Shown: positions 8,593 through 16,882 of the stretch, piece by piece
How the letters are laid out: the number at the start of each line of letters is the position of its first letter
Position numbering within the stretch: position 1 is the first letter of the stretch
Assembly: GCA_002306075.1 (NCBI GenBank)
Contig: DBRW01000060.1
Location: forward strand, 1-59,472
Source of the DNA: Synergistaceae bacterium UBA1358
Lineage (GTDB): Bacteria; Synergistota; Synergistia; Synergistales; Synergistaceae
Length of the DNA stretch: 59,472 nucleotides
Direction of reading: 5' to 3'
Made by a program: the position numbers and the translations under genes
The notes under the pieces: generated by a model
Told to the model about the DNA's origin: nothing
Databases searched by the model: none
What the model saw: the letters and a program-made list of their open reading frames with translations, nothing else

Positions 8593-9843
8593 ATGTTCAA
8601 ATACGAAAAGGATCCGATCTTTACCGTAGACGAAGTCACCAACAAGATCCGTGAAGCGATATACGCCTCGGGGGAACTTCAGAACGTCTCGGTAAAAGGT
8701 GAACTGCTGGGATTCAAGAGACACACCAGCGGCCATTCTTACTTCACGATCCTTGGGAACGAGACAAGGATCTCATGTGTTCTGTTCCGATCGAACGCAT
8801 CTTCCGTGATCCTGTGGCCCAAAGACGGCGACGAGGTCCTCGTCAGGGGCAAGGTGGATATCTACGGCGCCAGGGGATCGTATCAGATATATGCCACGAG
8901 CATGCTGCCTCTCGGTGAGGGTGCAAAGGCGAGGGCCAAAGAACTCCTTTTCAGGCAGCTTTCAGCCGAAGGTATATTTGACGTAAGACATAAGAGACCG
9001 CTCCCTCCCTTCCCGCGCAAAGTCGCTGTGATAACTTCCCCTACAGGTGCCGCAGTCCAGGATGTCATAAAAATATCTTCGACAAGGTATCCCGCATGCG
9101 GACTGGTTGTTGTCCCGAGCCTGATGCAGGGCGCGTGCGCACCGTCTGAAGTAAGGGAGGCATTTTCCAGGTGTGCGGCACTGGACGACATATCTCTGGT
9201 CATGCTTGTCAGGGGCGGCGGAAGCAGGGATGACCTCGATCCCTTTGACACGGAAGAGGTCGTCAGGTCGATACGTTCCTGTCCAGTCCCGGTGATAACG
9301 GGGCTCGGCCATCAGGTCGACAGGACCCTTTCAGATCTTGCGGCGGACGCATATGCGCCTACACCGTCGGGAGCCGCGGAAAAAGTTTTTCCCGATTCCG
9401 GCGAGCTGCTGTTTTTCCTGAAAAATTCAAAGAGATCCATGCACGCCCATCTTACCAACAAGATCGCAAAGACATATTCGGAGCTTGCGGATTCAAAGAG
9501 AAGGATCATTTTCAGCCTCGACAGGGGCGTGATCGCCCCCGCTTACGAGTACCTGGGCAATGTCCGGAGCTCTCTTTCCGCAAACATACTGCACAGGCTG
9601 TCTGAATATGAAACGAAGCTATCCTCGGCAGCCGGCGCACTGAACAGCCTTTCACCCCTGAACGTCATGTCCCGCGGATTCACCATATGCAGGGACAGCG
9701 AAGGCAGAATGGTCAAGGATGCGGCGACTCTGACCGAGCGGCAGGATATCAGGGTCTGCTTCAGGGACGGACACGCCGATGCTCAGGTGATCGCAGTATT
9801 CACGAACGACAGGGAAAGGAAAGGGTCGTCCGATGCTTCCTGA
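8593..9843 (+). CDS. xseA: Exodeoxyribonuclease VII large subunit
   Basis: Large catalytic subunit of exonuclease VII, which degrades single-stranded DNA in both directions. The 416 residues hold an N-terminal OB domain (residues 10-105, with GELQNVSVKGELLGFKRHTS), the catalytic domain (RKVAVITSPTGAAVQDV near 140, then MLVRGGGSRDDLDPFD and GLGHQVDRTLSD) and a C-terminal coiled region ending with LNVMSRGFTI. The ATG lies only six bases after nusB. The usual partner xseB, a gene of about 80 codons, is not found next to it: the next gene overlaps by 11 bp. Confidence 0.95.
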   Translation: MFKYEKDPIFTVDEVTNKIREAIYASGELQNVSVKGELLGFKRHTSGHSYFTILGNETRISCVLFRSNASSVILWPKDGDEVLVRGKVDIYGARGSYQIYATSMLPLGEGAKARAKELLFRQLSAEGIFDVRHKRPLPPFPRKVAVITSPTGAAVQDVIKISSTRYPACGLVVVPSLMQGACAPSEVREAFSRCAALDDISLVMLVRGGGSRDDLDPFDTEEVVRSIRSCPVPVITGLGHQVDRTLSDLAADAYAPTPSGAAEKVFPDSGELLFFLKNSKRSMHAHLTNKIAKTYSELADSKRRIIFSLDRGVIAPAYEYLGNVRSSLSANILHRLSEYETKLSSAAGALNSLSPLNVMSRGFTICRDSEGRMVKDAATLTERQDIRVCFRDGHADAQVIAVFTNDRERKGSSDAS

Positions 9844-10843
9844 AACGATCGAATGGATCAGTGATGTGCCGCTTCTCAGGCTCCTTGACCAGAGAAAGAT
9901 CCCCTTCTCTGTAGGATTCAGGGAATGCCGCACCTATAGGGAAACTGCCGACGCCATCGAGGACATGACGGTAAGGGGCGCTCCTGCGATAGGAGTTGCG
10001 GCCGCTTACGGGATCGTGCTTGCCGCGCGGGAAGATATAACGAAGATCGACGACGCTTTTACAAGGCTCTCGGCTACGAGGCCGACGGCAGTGAACTTGT
10101 TCTGGTCCCTGAACAGGATGCGCTCCGTTTACGAAAAGAGCATGGGCGCACATGACATTTGCTCCATTCTTGAATCGGAGGCCAACAGGATCAGGGAAGA
10201 GGACATAGACATAAACAGAAGGATAGGCAGAAACGGAGCAGGGCTGCTGCCTGACAAGGCGACGGTCATAACGCACTGCAACGCGGGAGCTCTCGCGACT
10301 GCCGGTTACGGCACGGCACTGGGCGTCTTCAGGACCGCAAGGGAAGCGGGCAAGGAACTGAAAATATTTGCTGACGAGACCAGGCCCCGTTTTCAGGGCG
10401 GAAGGCTGACAGCATTCGAGCTCTGCGAAGACGGTTTTGACGTAACTGTGATATGTGATTCCATGGCCGCCTTCCTGATGTCAAGGGAGAAGATAGACGC
10501 TGTGATAACCGGAGCCGACAGGATAGCGCTGAACGGAGACACGGCAAACAAGATTGGGACATACGGGCTTGCTGTAGCTGCAGACAGACATAATGTTCCA
10601 TTTTATATAGCTGCACCGTTGAGCACGATCGATTTTAACTGCCCGAATGGGACTAAGATCCCGATCGAAGAGAGGAACTGCTCCGAAGTTCGCAAAATCG
10701 GCAGTGAATTGATAGTGCACGAAGCCGCTAAGGTATGGAACCCGGCATTCGACGTGACCCCTGCCGGTCTGATCACGGGAATAATCACCGAGGAGGGGGT
10801 CTTTGCCCCCGAAGAGATCAAAAAACTTAAAAAGAAGCCATAG
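9833..10843 (+). CDS. mtnA: S-methyl-5-thioribose-1-phosphate isomerase
   Basis: Converts 5-methylthioribose 1-phosphate to methylthioribulose 1-phosphate in methionine salvage. The 336-residue protein carries the family motifs: MTVRGAPAIGVAAAYG near residue 45, HCNAGALATAGYGTALG (catalytic Cys), DETRPRFQGGRLTAFEL, and ITGADRIALNGDTANKIGTY with the catalytic Asp. The GGAAAGG ribosome site lies inside the end of xseA, so translation is coupled. No other salvage gene (mtnK, mtnB, mtnC) is in the window, but the MTA/SAH deaminase gene 1.5 kb downstream could feed it. A ribose-1,5-bisphosphate isomerase role is possible for this fold but the motifs fit MtnA better. Confidence 0.92.
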   Translation: MLPETIEWISDVPLLRLLDQRKIPFSVGFRECRTYRETADAIEDMTVRGAPAIGVAAAYGIVLAAREDITKIDDAFTRLSATRPTAVNLFWSLNRMRSVYEKSMGAHDICSILESEANRIREEDIDINRRIGRNGAGLLPDKATVITHCNAGALATAGYGTALGVFRTAREAGKELKIFADETRPRFQGGRLTAFELCEDGFDVTVICDSMAAFLMSREKIDAVITGADRIALNGDTANKIGTYGLAVAADRHNVPFYIAAPLSTIDFNCPNGTKIPIEERNCSEVRKIGSELIVHEAAKVWNPAFDVTPAGLITGIITEEGVFAPEEIKKLKKKP

Positions 10844-11017
10844 ACAGAATCAGCGCCTTTATTTTCTGCCATTCACCTTTCCCGCGCCAAACGGCCGTTC
10901 CTTTCGATCTTCCCCAAACTGTCTGAATCGGGACCGCGTAATATACTTTTAGTGGTAATATTTATGCTGTAAATGCTTTAAATCCATACGTAAAAATTTA
11001 TATTGTCTGCGGCATTG

Positions 11018-11074
11018 GGATGACGGCCGTCTCATCGGATCATTTCCGTGTTTATGTCATCCTGCGTTTTTGTC
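11018..11074 (+). promoter_or_regulatory. Long-loop hairpin with T run before the ahcY-like gene
   Basis: In the 270-bp gap after mtnA, GGATGAC (11018-11024) can pair with GTCATCC (11056-11062), followed by TGCG and a T5 run (11067-11071). The loop contains the ten-base palindrome GACGGCCGTC. It may be the mtnA terminator or an attenuator for the next operon. I looked for the SAH riboswitch consensus here and did not find it. Confidence 0.3.
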
Positions 11075-11112
11075 TGTCGTTGGGGCAAGAGTGACGGAAA
11101 GGAGGCTGTACA

Positions 11113-12363
11113 GTGAGAAAGGAATACATTATCGCTGACAAGGGATTGGCTCCTGAGGGGCGCAGAAGGATCGACTGGGCTTGGGAATATATGCCCGTAC
11201 TCAAACTGATAGCCGAGAGGGAAGAAAAATACAAGCCGCTGGATGGTCTTGTGATAGGATGCTGTCTCCATCTTGAGGCAAAGACGGCATGCCTGCTCAA
11301 GGTCATGCACAGGCTCGGAGCGACGGTGGTAACAGCCGGGAGCAACCCCCTTTCAACACAGGATGCGATATGCGCCGCTCTTGTCGAAGAGGGCATACAC
11401 GTATTCAGCAGGAGGGGCATGACCCCGCGGGAGTATTCCGAGAACATAGAGGAGATGCTCAAGTGGGATCCGCAGATAATTATCGACGACGGCGGAGACG
11501 TCGTTTCGATGGTAATAGAAAAACGTAGGGACCTCATCCCTAAGATACTCGGAGGGTGCGAGGAGACCACAACGGGCATCAAGCGCCTGAAGTCGATGCA
11601 GGACGAAGGGCTGCTTCCTTTCCCGATGCTTGCTGTCAACGACGCGCAGAGCAAATACCTTTTCGATAACAGATACGGGACCGGACAGTCCGTCTGGGAC
11701 GCGATACTGAGGACGACCAACCTGATAGTGGCCGGCAAGAACGTCGTCATAGCCGGGTACGGATGGTGCGGCAAGGGAGCCGCAAAACGGGCCGCCGGGC
11801 TCGGCGCGAGGGTCATCGTCGTCGAGGTGGACCCGCACAGGGCGCTTGAAGCTCTTATGGATGGTTTTAAAGTAATGAACATGATCGACGCGGCGAAGGT
11901 CGGCGATGTTTTCATAACAGTCACGGGGAACACAAAGGTCATCCGCAGGGAGCACTTCATGCGCATGAAGGACGGAGTCCTCCTCTGCAACGCCGGACAC
12001 TTCGACGTCGAGATATGCATCCCTGATCTTGCGGAGCTTGCCGAAGACGTTCGGGAGACCAGGGACAACATCCGCACCTATATCCTTCCGGTCGGAAGGA
12101 GGCTGCACCTGCTTGGCGAAGGAAGGCTTGTCAACCTTGCCGCAGGCGACGGACACCCCGTGGAGATAATGGATATGAGTTTCGCGATGCAGCTCCTCTC
12201 ATGCATCTACATCAGCAGCCACAAACTCGGCCCCGGTCTCTACAATGTGCCCGCGGAACTTGACCGCCGTGTAGCTGAGCTGAAGCTCGAATCGCTTTGT
12301 ATCTGCATAGAACAGCTCACCCAGGAACAGAAGGAGTACCTGGCCACATGGAAAGAGGCATGA
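11113..12363 (+). CDS. ahcY: Adenosylhomocysteinase family protein, probably an S-inosylhomocysteine-type hydrolase
   Basis: NAD-dependent hydrolase of the SAHH family, which splits S-adenosyl- or S-inosylhomocysteine to homocysteine and a nucleoside. It has 416 residues, the short archaeal/Thermotoga form without the C-terminal KPDHYRY tail. The NAD-binding Rossmann motif is GYGWCGKG near residue 217. The nucleoside-binding segment reads CLHLEAKTA; eukaryotic enzymes have HMTVETA there, so the Thr and Glu that recognise adenine are replaced by Glu and Lys. A GTG start has AAAGGAGG seven bases upstream. Its stop overlaps the start of a deaminase gene, which would convert SAH to SIH. That pairing makes SIH the likely substrate, as described for Methanocaldococcus (inference). 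Family certain, substrate inferred. Confidence 0.9.
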   Translation: MRKEYIIADKGLAPEGRRRIDWAWEYMPVLKLIAEREEKYKPLDGLVIGCCLHLEAKTACLLKVMHRLGATVVTAGSNPLSTQDAICAALVEEGIHVFSRRGMTPREYSENIEEMLKWDPQIIIDDGGDVVSMVIEKRRDLIPKILGGCEETTTGIKRLKSMQDEGLLPFPMLAVNDAQSKYLFDNRYGTGQSVWDAILRTTNLIVAGKNVVIAGYGWCGKGAAKRAAGLGARVIVVEVDPHRALEALMDGFKVMNMIDAAKVGDVFITVTGNTKVIRREHFMRMKDGVLLCNAGHFDVEICIPDLAELAEDVRETRDNIRTYILPVGRRLHLLGEGRLVNLAAGDGHPVEIMDMSFAMQLLSCIYISSHKLGPGLYNVPAELDRRVAELKLESLCICIEQLTQEQKEYLATWKEA

Positions 12364-13643
12364 TGAAACGTCAGTACAGGGATGTAGTGGTCTGGGATGC
12401 CGAGAGGACCGCAGCTGAGAGATGCGACGTCATCACAGAAGGCGACCGGATCACATCGATACTCCCCGCAGGAACTCTGGATTCCGGCTGCGCATATGAG
12501 GGAAGGGGAAAGATGGCTCTGATCCCGGGGTTTGTAAACGCGCACGGACATGCCGCGATGACCCTCCTCAGAGGACTTGGAGAGGAACTTCCTCTCATGG
12601 AATGGCTGCAGGAGAGGATATGGCCTGTGGAGAACGGCCTTGACGGCGATCTCGTAAAGGCCGGTACCAAACTCGCGATACTGGAGATGCTGTCGACGGG
12701 CACGACATGCTTCGCGGACATGTATTTCTTCATGGACAGGGTCGCCGAGGCTGCACTCGAATGCGGCATGAGGTGCGGCCTGTCACGCGGGATAGTCGGT
12801 GACAGCGACGGGAGCAAGCTGAAAGAAAACCTGAAGCTCGCGGATGACTTCAACGGAAGGGACGGACTTATTAACGTCCAGCTCGGTCCGCATGCGCCCT
12901 ACACCGTGCCAATGGAACTTATGAAGGAGATCGCAAATACGGCGAAGGATACCGGTCTGGGAGTCCAGCTCCACTGGCTTGAAACATCTTCCGAATGGAG
13001 CATAAGCGGTCTTGAGGGCAAAATGACGCCCGAGGATTACCTCGCGGAGACCGGCATGATAGATGTCCCCAACCTCCTGCTCGCACACTGTGTATGGATA
13101 AGACCTCAGGAGTCAGCATTCTACGCGCGGGACAACGTGACATTTGCCCACAACCCCAAGAGCAACCTTAAGCTCGGCAGCGGGATAGCTCCGCTTCCGG
13201 CATACCTTAAAGCCGGAGTCAGGGTCGCACTCGGTACTGACGGCGCCGCAAGCAACAACAGGCTCGACATATGGGACGAGCTTCGTTTCGCCGCGCTCAC
13301 CCAGAAGGGCGTCAACAAAGACCCGACCCTTGTCGCCTCCGCGGAAGCGCTCAGGATGGCCACCGTGAACGGAGCCATAGGGCTTGGGTTCAGGGATGTC
13401 GGGCTTATAAAGGAAGGCTACAGGGCCGATATGATACTGATAGATCTGGATCAGCCGCATTATGTCGGATGGGACTGTGAAAACCTGTCCGGATTCCTCG
13501 TATACGCGGGATCTTCTTCAGATGTGAAAGGAACGGTAGTTGCCGGCAAAATGCTCTATCAGGACGGAGATTTTGTATTTGCGGACAGGAAGAGGATAAC
13601 GGAAGAAGCGGCAGAGGCCCGCAGGAAACTTACCGCTCGCTGA
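12360..13643 (+). CDS. mtaD: 5-methylthioadenosine / S-adenosylhomocysteine deaminase (amidohydrolase)
   Basis: Metal-dependent amidohydrolase that deaminates MTA, SAH or related adenosine compounds to the inosine form. The 427 residues hold the HxH metal pair in VNAHGHAAMTLLRG near residue 60, a long insert with LGPHAPYTVP, QLHWLETSSE, LLAHCVW, the HNPKSNLKLGSGIAP block and the metal Asp in LGTDGAASNN. These fit MtaD rather than chlorohydrolases such as TrzA. The start is ATG 12360 (ATGA overlap with ahcY) or the next codon 12363; GGAAAGAGG precedes both. Coupling with the ahcY-like gene suggests a two-step SAH breakdown through SIH. MtaD products of MTA could also enter salvage through mtnA. 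Confidence 0.9.
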   Translation: MMKRQYRDVVVWDAERTAAERCDVITEGDRITSILPAGTLDSGCAYEGRGKMALIPGFVNAHGHAAMTLLRGLGEELPLMEWLQERIWPVENGLDGDLVKAGTKLAILEMLSTGTTCFADMYFFMDRVAEAALECGMRCGLSRGIVGDSDGSKLKENLKLADDFNGRDGLINVQLGPHAPYTVPMELMKEIANTAKDTGLGVQLHWLETSSEWSISGLEGKMTPEDYLAETGMIDVPNLLLAHCVWIRPQESAFYARDNVTFAHNPKSNLKLGSGIAPLPAYLKAGVRVALGTDGAASNNRLDIWDELRFAALTQKGVNKDPTLVASAEALRMATVNGAIGLGFRDVGLIKEGYRADMILIDLDQPHYVGWDCENLSGFLVYAGSSSDVKGTVVAGKMLYQDGDFVFADRKRITEEAAEARRKLTAR

Positions 13644-13677
13644 CCGCATCATCCGGCTGATCGTTGATTTTTTTTTA

Positions 13678-13716
13678 AAGCGGATCTGGCACAAATGTCA
13701 CAGATCCGCTTATAAT
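13678..13716 (+). promoter_or_regulatory. 11-bp inverted repeat overlapping a -10 box upstream of alaS
   Basis: AAGCGGATCTG (13678-13688) and CAGATCCGCTT (13701-13711) are perfect 11-base inverted arms with a 12-base centre. A consensus TATAAT (13711-13716) starts at the last base of the right arm, and the spacing puts the -35 region inside the left half. A T9 run lies before, not after, the repeat, so it is a poor terminator for mtaD. It could be an operator for the alaS operon or a processed hairpin. No recognisable T-box follows. Confidence 0.45.
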
Positions 13717-13804
13717 AATCCGATGTTTTTGATTTTTTTGCCGACCGCCTTTCTGGTCACTCTAAAGGGTGCGGCTTCAATCCATTATTACAGGGGGCAC
13801 TTAT

Positions 13805-16459
13805 ATGCAGTACAGGAGCGGAAAAGAACTTAGAGAACTGTTTCTTTCATATTTTGAGGAAAAGGGATGCAAAAGGTACCGGAGCTTTTCGCTGGTGCCC
13901 GATGATCCCACGCTGCTTTTCACAATAGCGGGGATGGTCCCTTTCAAGCAGTATTTCCTGGGACTGAAGACCCCCGAGGTAAAGAGAGCGACGACCGCAC
14001 AGAAGTGCGTAAGGACCAATGACATAGAAAATGTCGGACGCACGGCGAGACACCACACCTTTTTCGAAATGCTGGGCAACTTCAGCTTCGGGGATTATTT
14101 CAAAGAGGAGATCATCCCGTGGGCGTGGGAATTCCTCACCGAGAGGGTGGGACTTGAGCCTGACAGGCTTTATGCGACTATATACCTCGACGACGACGAG
14201 GCCCACGATATCTGGCGTGACAAGGTCGGACTCCCCGAGGACAGGATCGTCAGGCTCGGCGCGGATGACAACTTCTGGGCTGCAGGGCCGGTAGGTCCGT
14301 GCGGTCCTTGTTCGGAAATAATATATGACCAGGGCCCGGCCTTCTCATGCGGAAAGCCGACGTGTGGGGTAGGATGCGACTGCGACCGCTACCTTGAGAT
14401 ATGGAACCTCGTCTTCATGCAGTACAACAGGGACGAGGCGGGCAACCTCACGCCGCTTCCCCACAAAAATATCGACACCGGGATGGGACTCGAGCGGCTC
14501 TCTTCTGTCGTACAGAGAGTCCCGAACGATTTCGAGACGGACCTCTTCCGTCCGATAATCGACAAGGCCTGTGAGATCAGCGGCGTCAAATACGGATCCG
14601 ATCCGAAAAGCGATATGGCAGTAAAGGTAATTTCAGACCATATAAGGGCCTCTGCATTTATGATAGCTGACGGCATACTGCCCGCAAACGACGGCGGCGG
14701 ATACGTGCTGAGACGGCTGATAAGAAGGAGCGCCCGCTACGGCAGGCTTCTCGGGATCGAAAGACCCTTCCTTACCGATCTGCTGCAGTCGGTCAGGGAC
14801 TCGATCGGTGACGAGTACACGGAACTGACGGAACAGGCATGTGCGATAGAACAGATACTCAAAACAGAGGAAGAACGCTTCTCAAAGACGCTCTCTCAGG
14901 GAAGCGAACTGCTTGACTCGGAGATCTCGAAGCTTAAAAATGAAGGCGCTGACACGCTGCCCGGAAACGTTGCGTTCGTGCTGTACGACACCTACGGGTT
15001 CCCCCTCGAGCTGACCGAGGAAATGTGCTCCGAAGTTGACATAAAGGTCGACAAGGAAGGTTTCGACAGGGCGATGGACGATCAGCGCGAGCGCGCCCGG
15101 GCTTCAAGCAAGCAGGCCAGCTCAGTCATCTCCAAAAACGTTTACACCGAGCTCGCAGACAAACTTGGCCCCAGCAGTTTCTGCGGTTATGAGACGATGA
15201 CCCGTGACGCTGCGATCAAAGCGATCATATCGGATGGCAGTGAAAAGGAGTTCATATCCGAGGGAGAGACCGCGGATATCGTACTCTCCGATACGCCTTT
15301 CTACGGTGAAAAGGGCGGACAGGTAGGGGATACGGGTATCCTGACAGCCGAAAATACGATCTTCGAGGTCGGGGACACGATCTATCCGGTCAATGACCTA
15401 ATCGTGCACAGAGGCAGGCTGCTTAAGGGGATACTGAGGAAAAACCAGCCAGTTACCGCATCCGTAGACGCGGCAAGGAGAAGGAACATCCAGAGGCACC
15501 ACACGGCTACCCATCTTATCCACGAAGCTCTCTCAAGGGTCCTGGGCCAGCATGTGCGTCAGGCCGGATCGCTGGTCACACCGACTTTCCTGAGGTTCGA
15601 CTTCAACCACTTTGCACCCCTTACGGTCGACCAGTTACGGGAGATAGAATTCATAGTATATGAGCAGGTGCTTCAGAACCTGCCTGTAAAGACGACCGTA
15701 ATGCCGATCGAAGAGGCCAAAAAGAGCGGAGCTAAGGCACTCTTCGACGAAAAGTACGGCGACGAGGTAAGAGTGCTCGAGATACCCGGATACTCGACCG
15801 AACTTTGCGGCGGAACGCATGTAAAAGCCACCGGCGAGATCGGCGTGGTGAAGATAATCCGCGAAGAGGGCATAGGCTCGGGTGTAAGACGCATAAATGC
15901 CATAGCGGGAATGAACGCGCTTGAGACCTTCCAGCGGTTCAGCATGCTGTCGGGGACACTTGCAACGATGCTTGGAGAGGATGTCGATTCGATCCTCAGT
16001 AAGATAGAGGATCTGCTCGACGAAAAAAAGATACTTGAGAGGAAGAACAGAGAACTTCAGGTCAAAGCCGCGCTCTCTGAGATAGAGGAGAGCATCAGCC
16101 CCTGCGCAACAGTAAACGGCGTAGACCTCATCGTGGAAAAATTCGAGAACATGAACCCGGATCTCCTAAGACAGGTAGGGGACAGGATAAAACAGAAATT
16201 CCCCGTGGCTGTGATCATGCTCGCGGGCATAGGGGAAGAGAAGCATGTGACACTGACCTCAATGGCGAGCGAACAGGCTGTATCAAAAGGGTTCAGGGCA
16301 GACGAATTCCTTAAAGAGATAGCTGACATCATCGGAGGAAGAGGCGGCGGAAAACCGACGCTCGCTCAGGGGAGGGCCCCTGACTCAGGCAAGCTCTCTG
16401 AAGCTATAGCCAAGGCGCCCGAGATATTTGCGCGGCTCGCGTCGAAGTCGGGGAACTGA
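13805..16459 (+). CDS. alaS: Alanine--tRNA ligase
   Basis: Charges tRNA-Ala; class II synthetase with editing domain. The 884 residues from ATG 13805 cover the whole enzyme: class II core (FTIAGMVPFKQYFLG, motif 2 RHHTFFEMLGNFSFGDYF), tRNA-binding domain, editing domain with HHTATHLIHEAL near residue 570 and CGGTHVKATGEIG, and the C-terminal DHHA1 domain ending GGRGGGKPTLAQG. The start is set at the Met of MQYRSGKELRELFL, with AGGGGGC upstream; an upstream GTG in frame would add 12 residues without support. It heads a run of seven genes with short gaps. Confidence 0.97.
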   Translation: MQYRSGKELRELFLSYFEEKGCKRYRSFSLVPDDPTLLFTIAGMVPFKQYFLGLKTPEVKRATTAQKCVRTNDIENVGRTARHHTFFEMLGNFSFGDYFKEEIIPWAWEFLTERVGLEPDRLYATIYLDDDEAHDIWRDKVGLPEDRIVRLGADDNFWAAGPVGPCGPCSEIIYDQGPAFSCGKPTCGVGCDCDRYLEIWNLVFMQYNRDEAGNLTPLPHKNIDTGMGLERLSSVVQRVPNDFETDLFRPIIDKACEISGVKYGSDPKSDMAVKVISDHIRASAFMIADGILPANDGGGYVLRRLIRRSARYGRLLGIERPFLTDLLQSVRDSIGDEYTELTEQACAIEQILKTEEERFSKTLSQGSELLDSEISKLKNEGADTLPGNVAFVLYDTYGFPLELTEEMCSEVDIKVDKEGFDRAMDDQRERARASSKQASSVISKNVYTELADKLGPSSFCGYETMTRDAAIKAIISDGSEKEFISEGETADIVLSDTPFYGEKGGQVGDTGILTAENTIFEVGDTIYPVNDLIVHRGRLLKGILRKNQPVTASVDAARRRNIQRHHTATHLIHEALSRVLGQHVRQAGSLVTPTFLRFDFNHFAPLTVDQLREIEFIVYEQVLQNLPVKTTVMPIEEAKKSGAKALFDEKYGDEVRVLEIPGYSTELCGGTHVKATGEIGVVKIIREEGIGSGVRRINAIAGMNALETFQRFSMLSGTLATMLGEDVDSILSKIEDLLDEKKILERKNRELQVKAALSEIEESISPCATVNGVDLIVEKFENMNPDLLRQVGDRIKQKFPVAVIMLAGIGEEKHVTLTSMASEQAVSKGFRADEFLKEIADIIGGRGGGKPTLAQGRAPDSGKLSEAIAKAPEIFARLASKSGN

Positions 16460-16463
16460 CCTC

Positions 16464-16880
16464 TTGGAGAGGATCGTTGCGATCGATATAGGCTCAGTAA
16501 GGATCGGAGTGGCGGTAAGCGACCCATTCGGCAGTTTTGCCCAGGCGCTTACCGTCCTTAGCGCCAAGGACGACTGGATAGAGGAACTGAAAAAGATCAT
16601 GGACGGATACTCCGCAACCAAACTTCTCGTGGGGCTGCCGCTCAGGACCGGCGGAAACGAGGGGCCCGAGGCCTATAACATCAGGTCTGTTGCCGAGACC
16701 ATCAGGGAGAGGCATCCGTCGCTGGAGATCATATTCTGGGATGAGAGGTTCACTACCGCGATAGCGCAGCAGTCCCTTCTTGAAGGCGATGTTTCAAGGA
16801 AGGGACGCAAGGGGAAGGTGGACATGATCGCGGCTTCCATACTTCTTCAGAGCTACCTTGACCGGAGGAGGGAAATATAA
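16464..16880 (+). CDS. ruvX: Holliday junction resolvase-like nuclease RuvX (YqgF)
   Basis: RNase H-fold nuclease involved in 16S rRNA 5' processing and proposed to resolve Holliday junctions. The 138 residues contain the family signatures: ERIVAIDIGSVRIGVAVSDP at the start (catalytic Asp), KLLVGLPLRTGG near residue 55, and FWDERFTTAIAQ with the second acidic residue, then KVDMIAASILLQSYL. TTG at 16464 is chosen because GGGGA lies nine bases upstream and the protein then starts right before the first strand; an earlier TTG at 16428 would overlap alaS. Gene order alaS-ruvX is common. Confidence 0.93.
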   Translation: MERIVAIDIGSVRIGVAVSDPFGSFAQALTVLSAKDDWIEELKKIMDGYSATKLLVGLPLRTGGNEGPEAYNIRSVAETIRERHPSLEIIFWDERFTTAIAQQSLLEGDVSRKGRKGKVDMIAASILLQSYLDRRREI

Positions 16881-16882
16881 AA

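Noticed and set aside
10844..11112. SAH riboswitch ahead of the ahcY-like gene
   Set aside because: The conserved core and pseudoknot pattern of the SAH riboswitch are not found.
13686..13702. Sigma-54 promoter (TGGCAC) before alaS
   Set aside because: TGGCAC is present but the -12 element is TCACA, not TTGCA, and it lies inside the inverted repeat.
13717..13804. T-box leader for alaS
   Set aside because: A short AAAGGGTGCGG resembles part of a T-box, but the AGGGTGGNACCGCG core and a specifier stem are absent and the leader is only about 85 nt.
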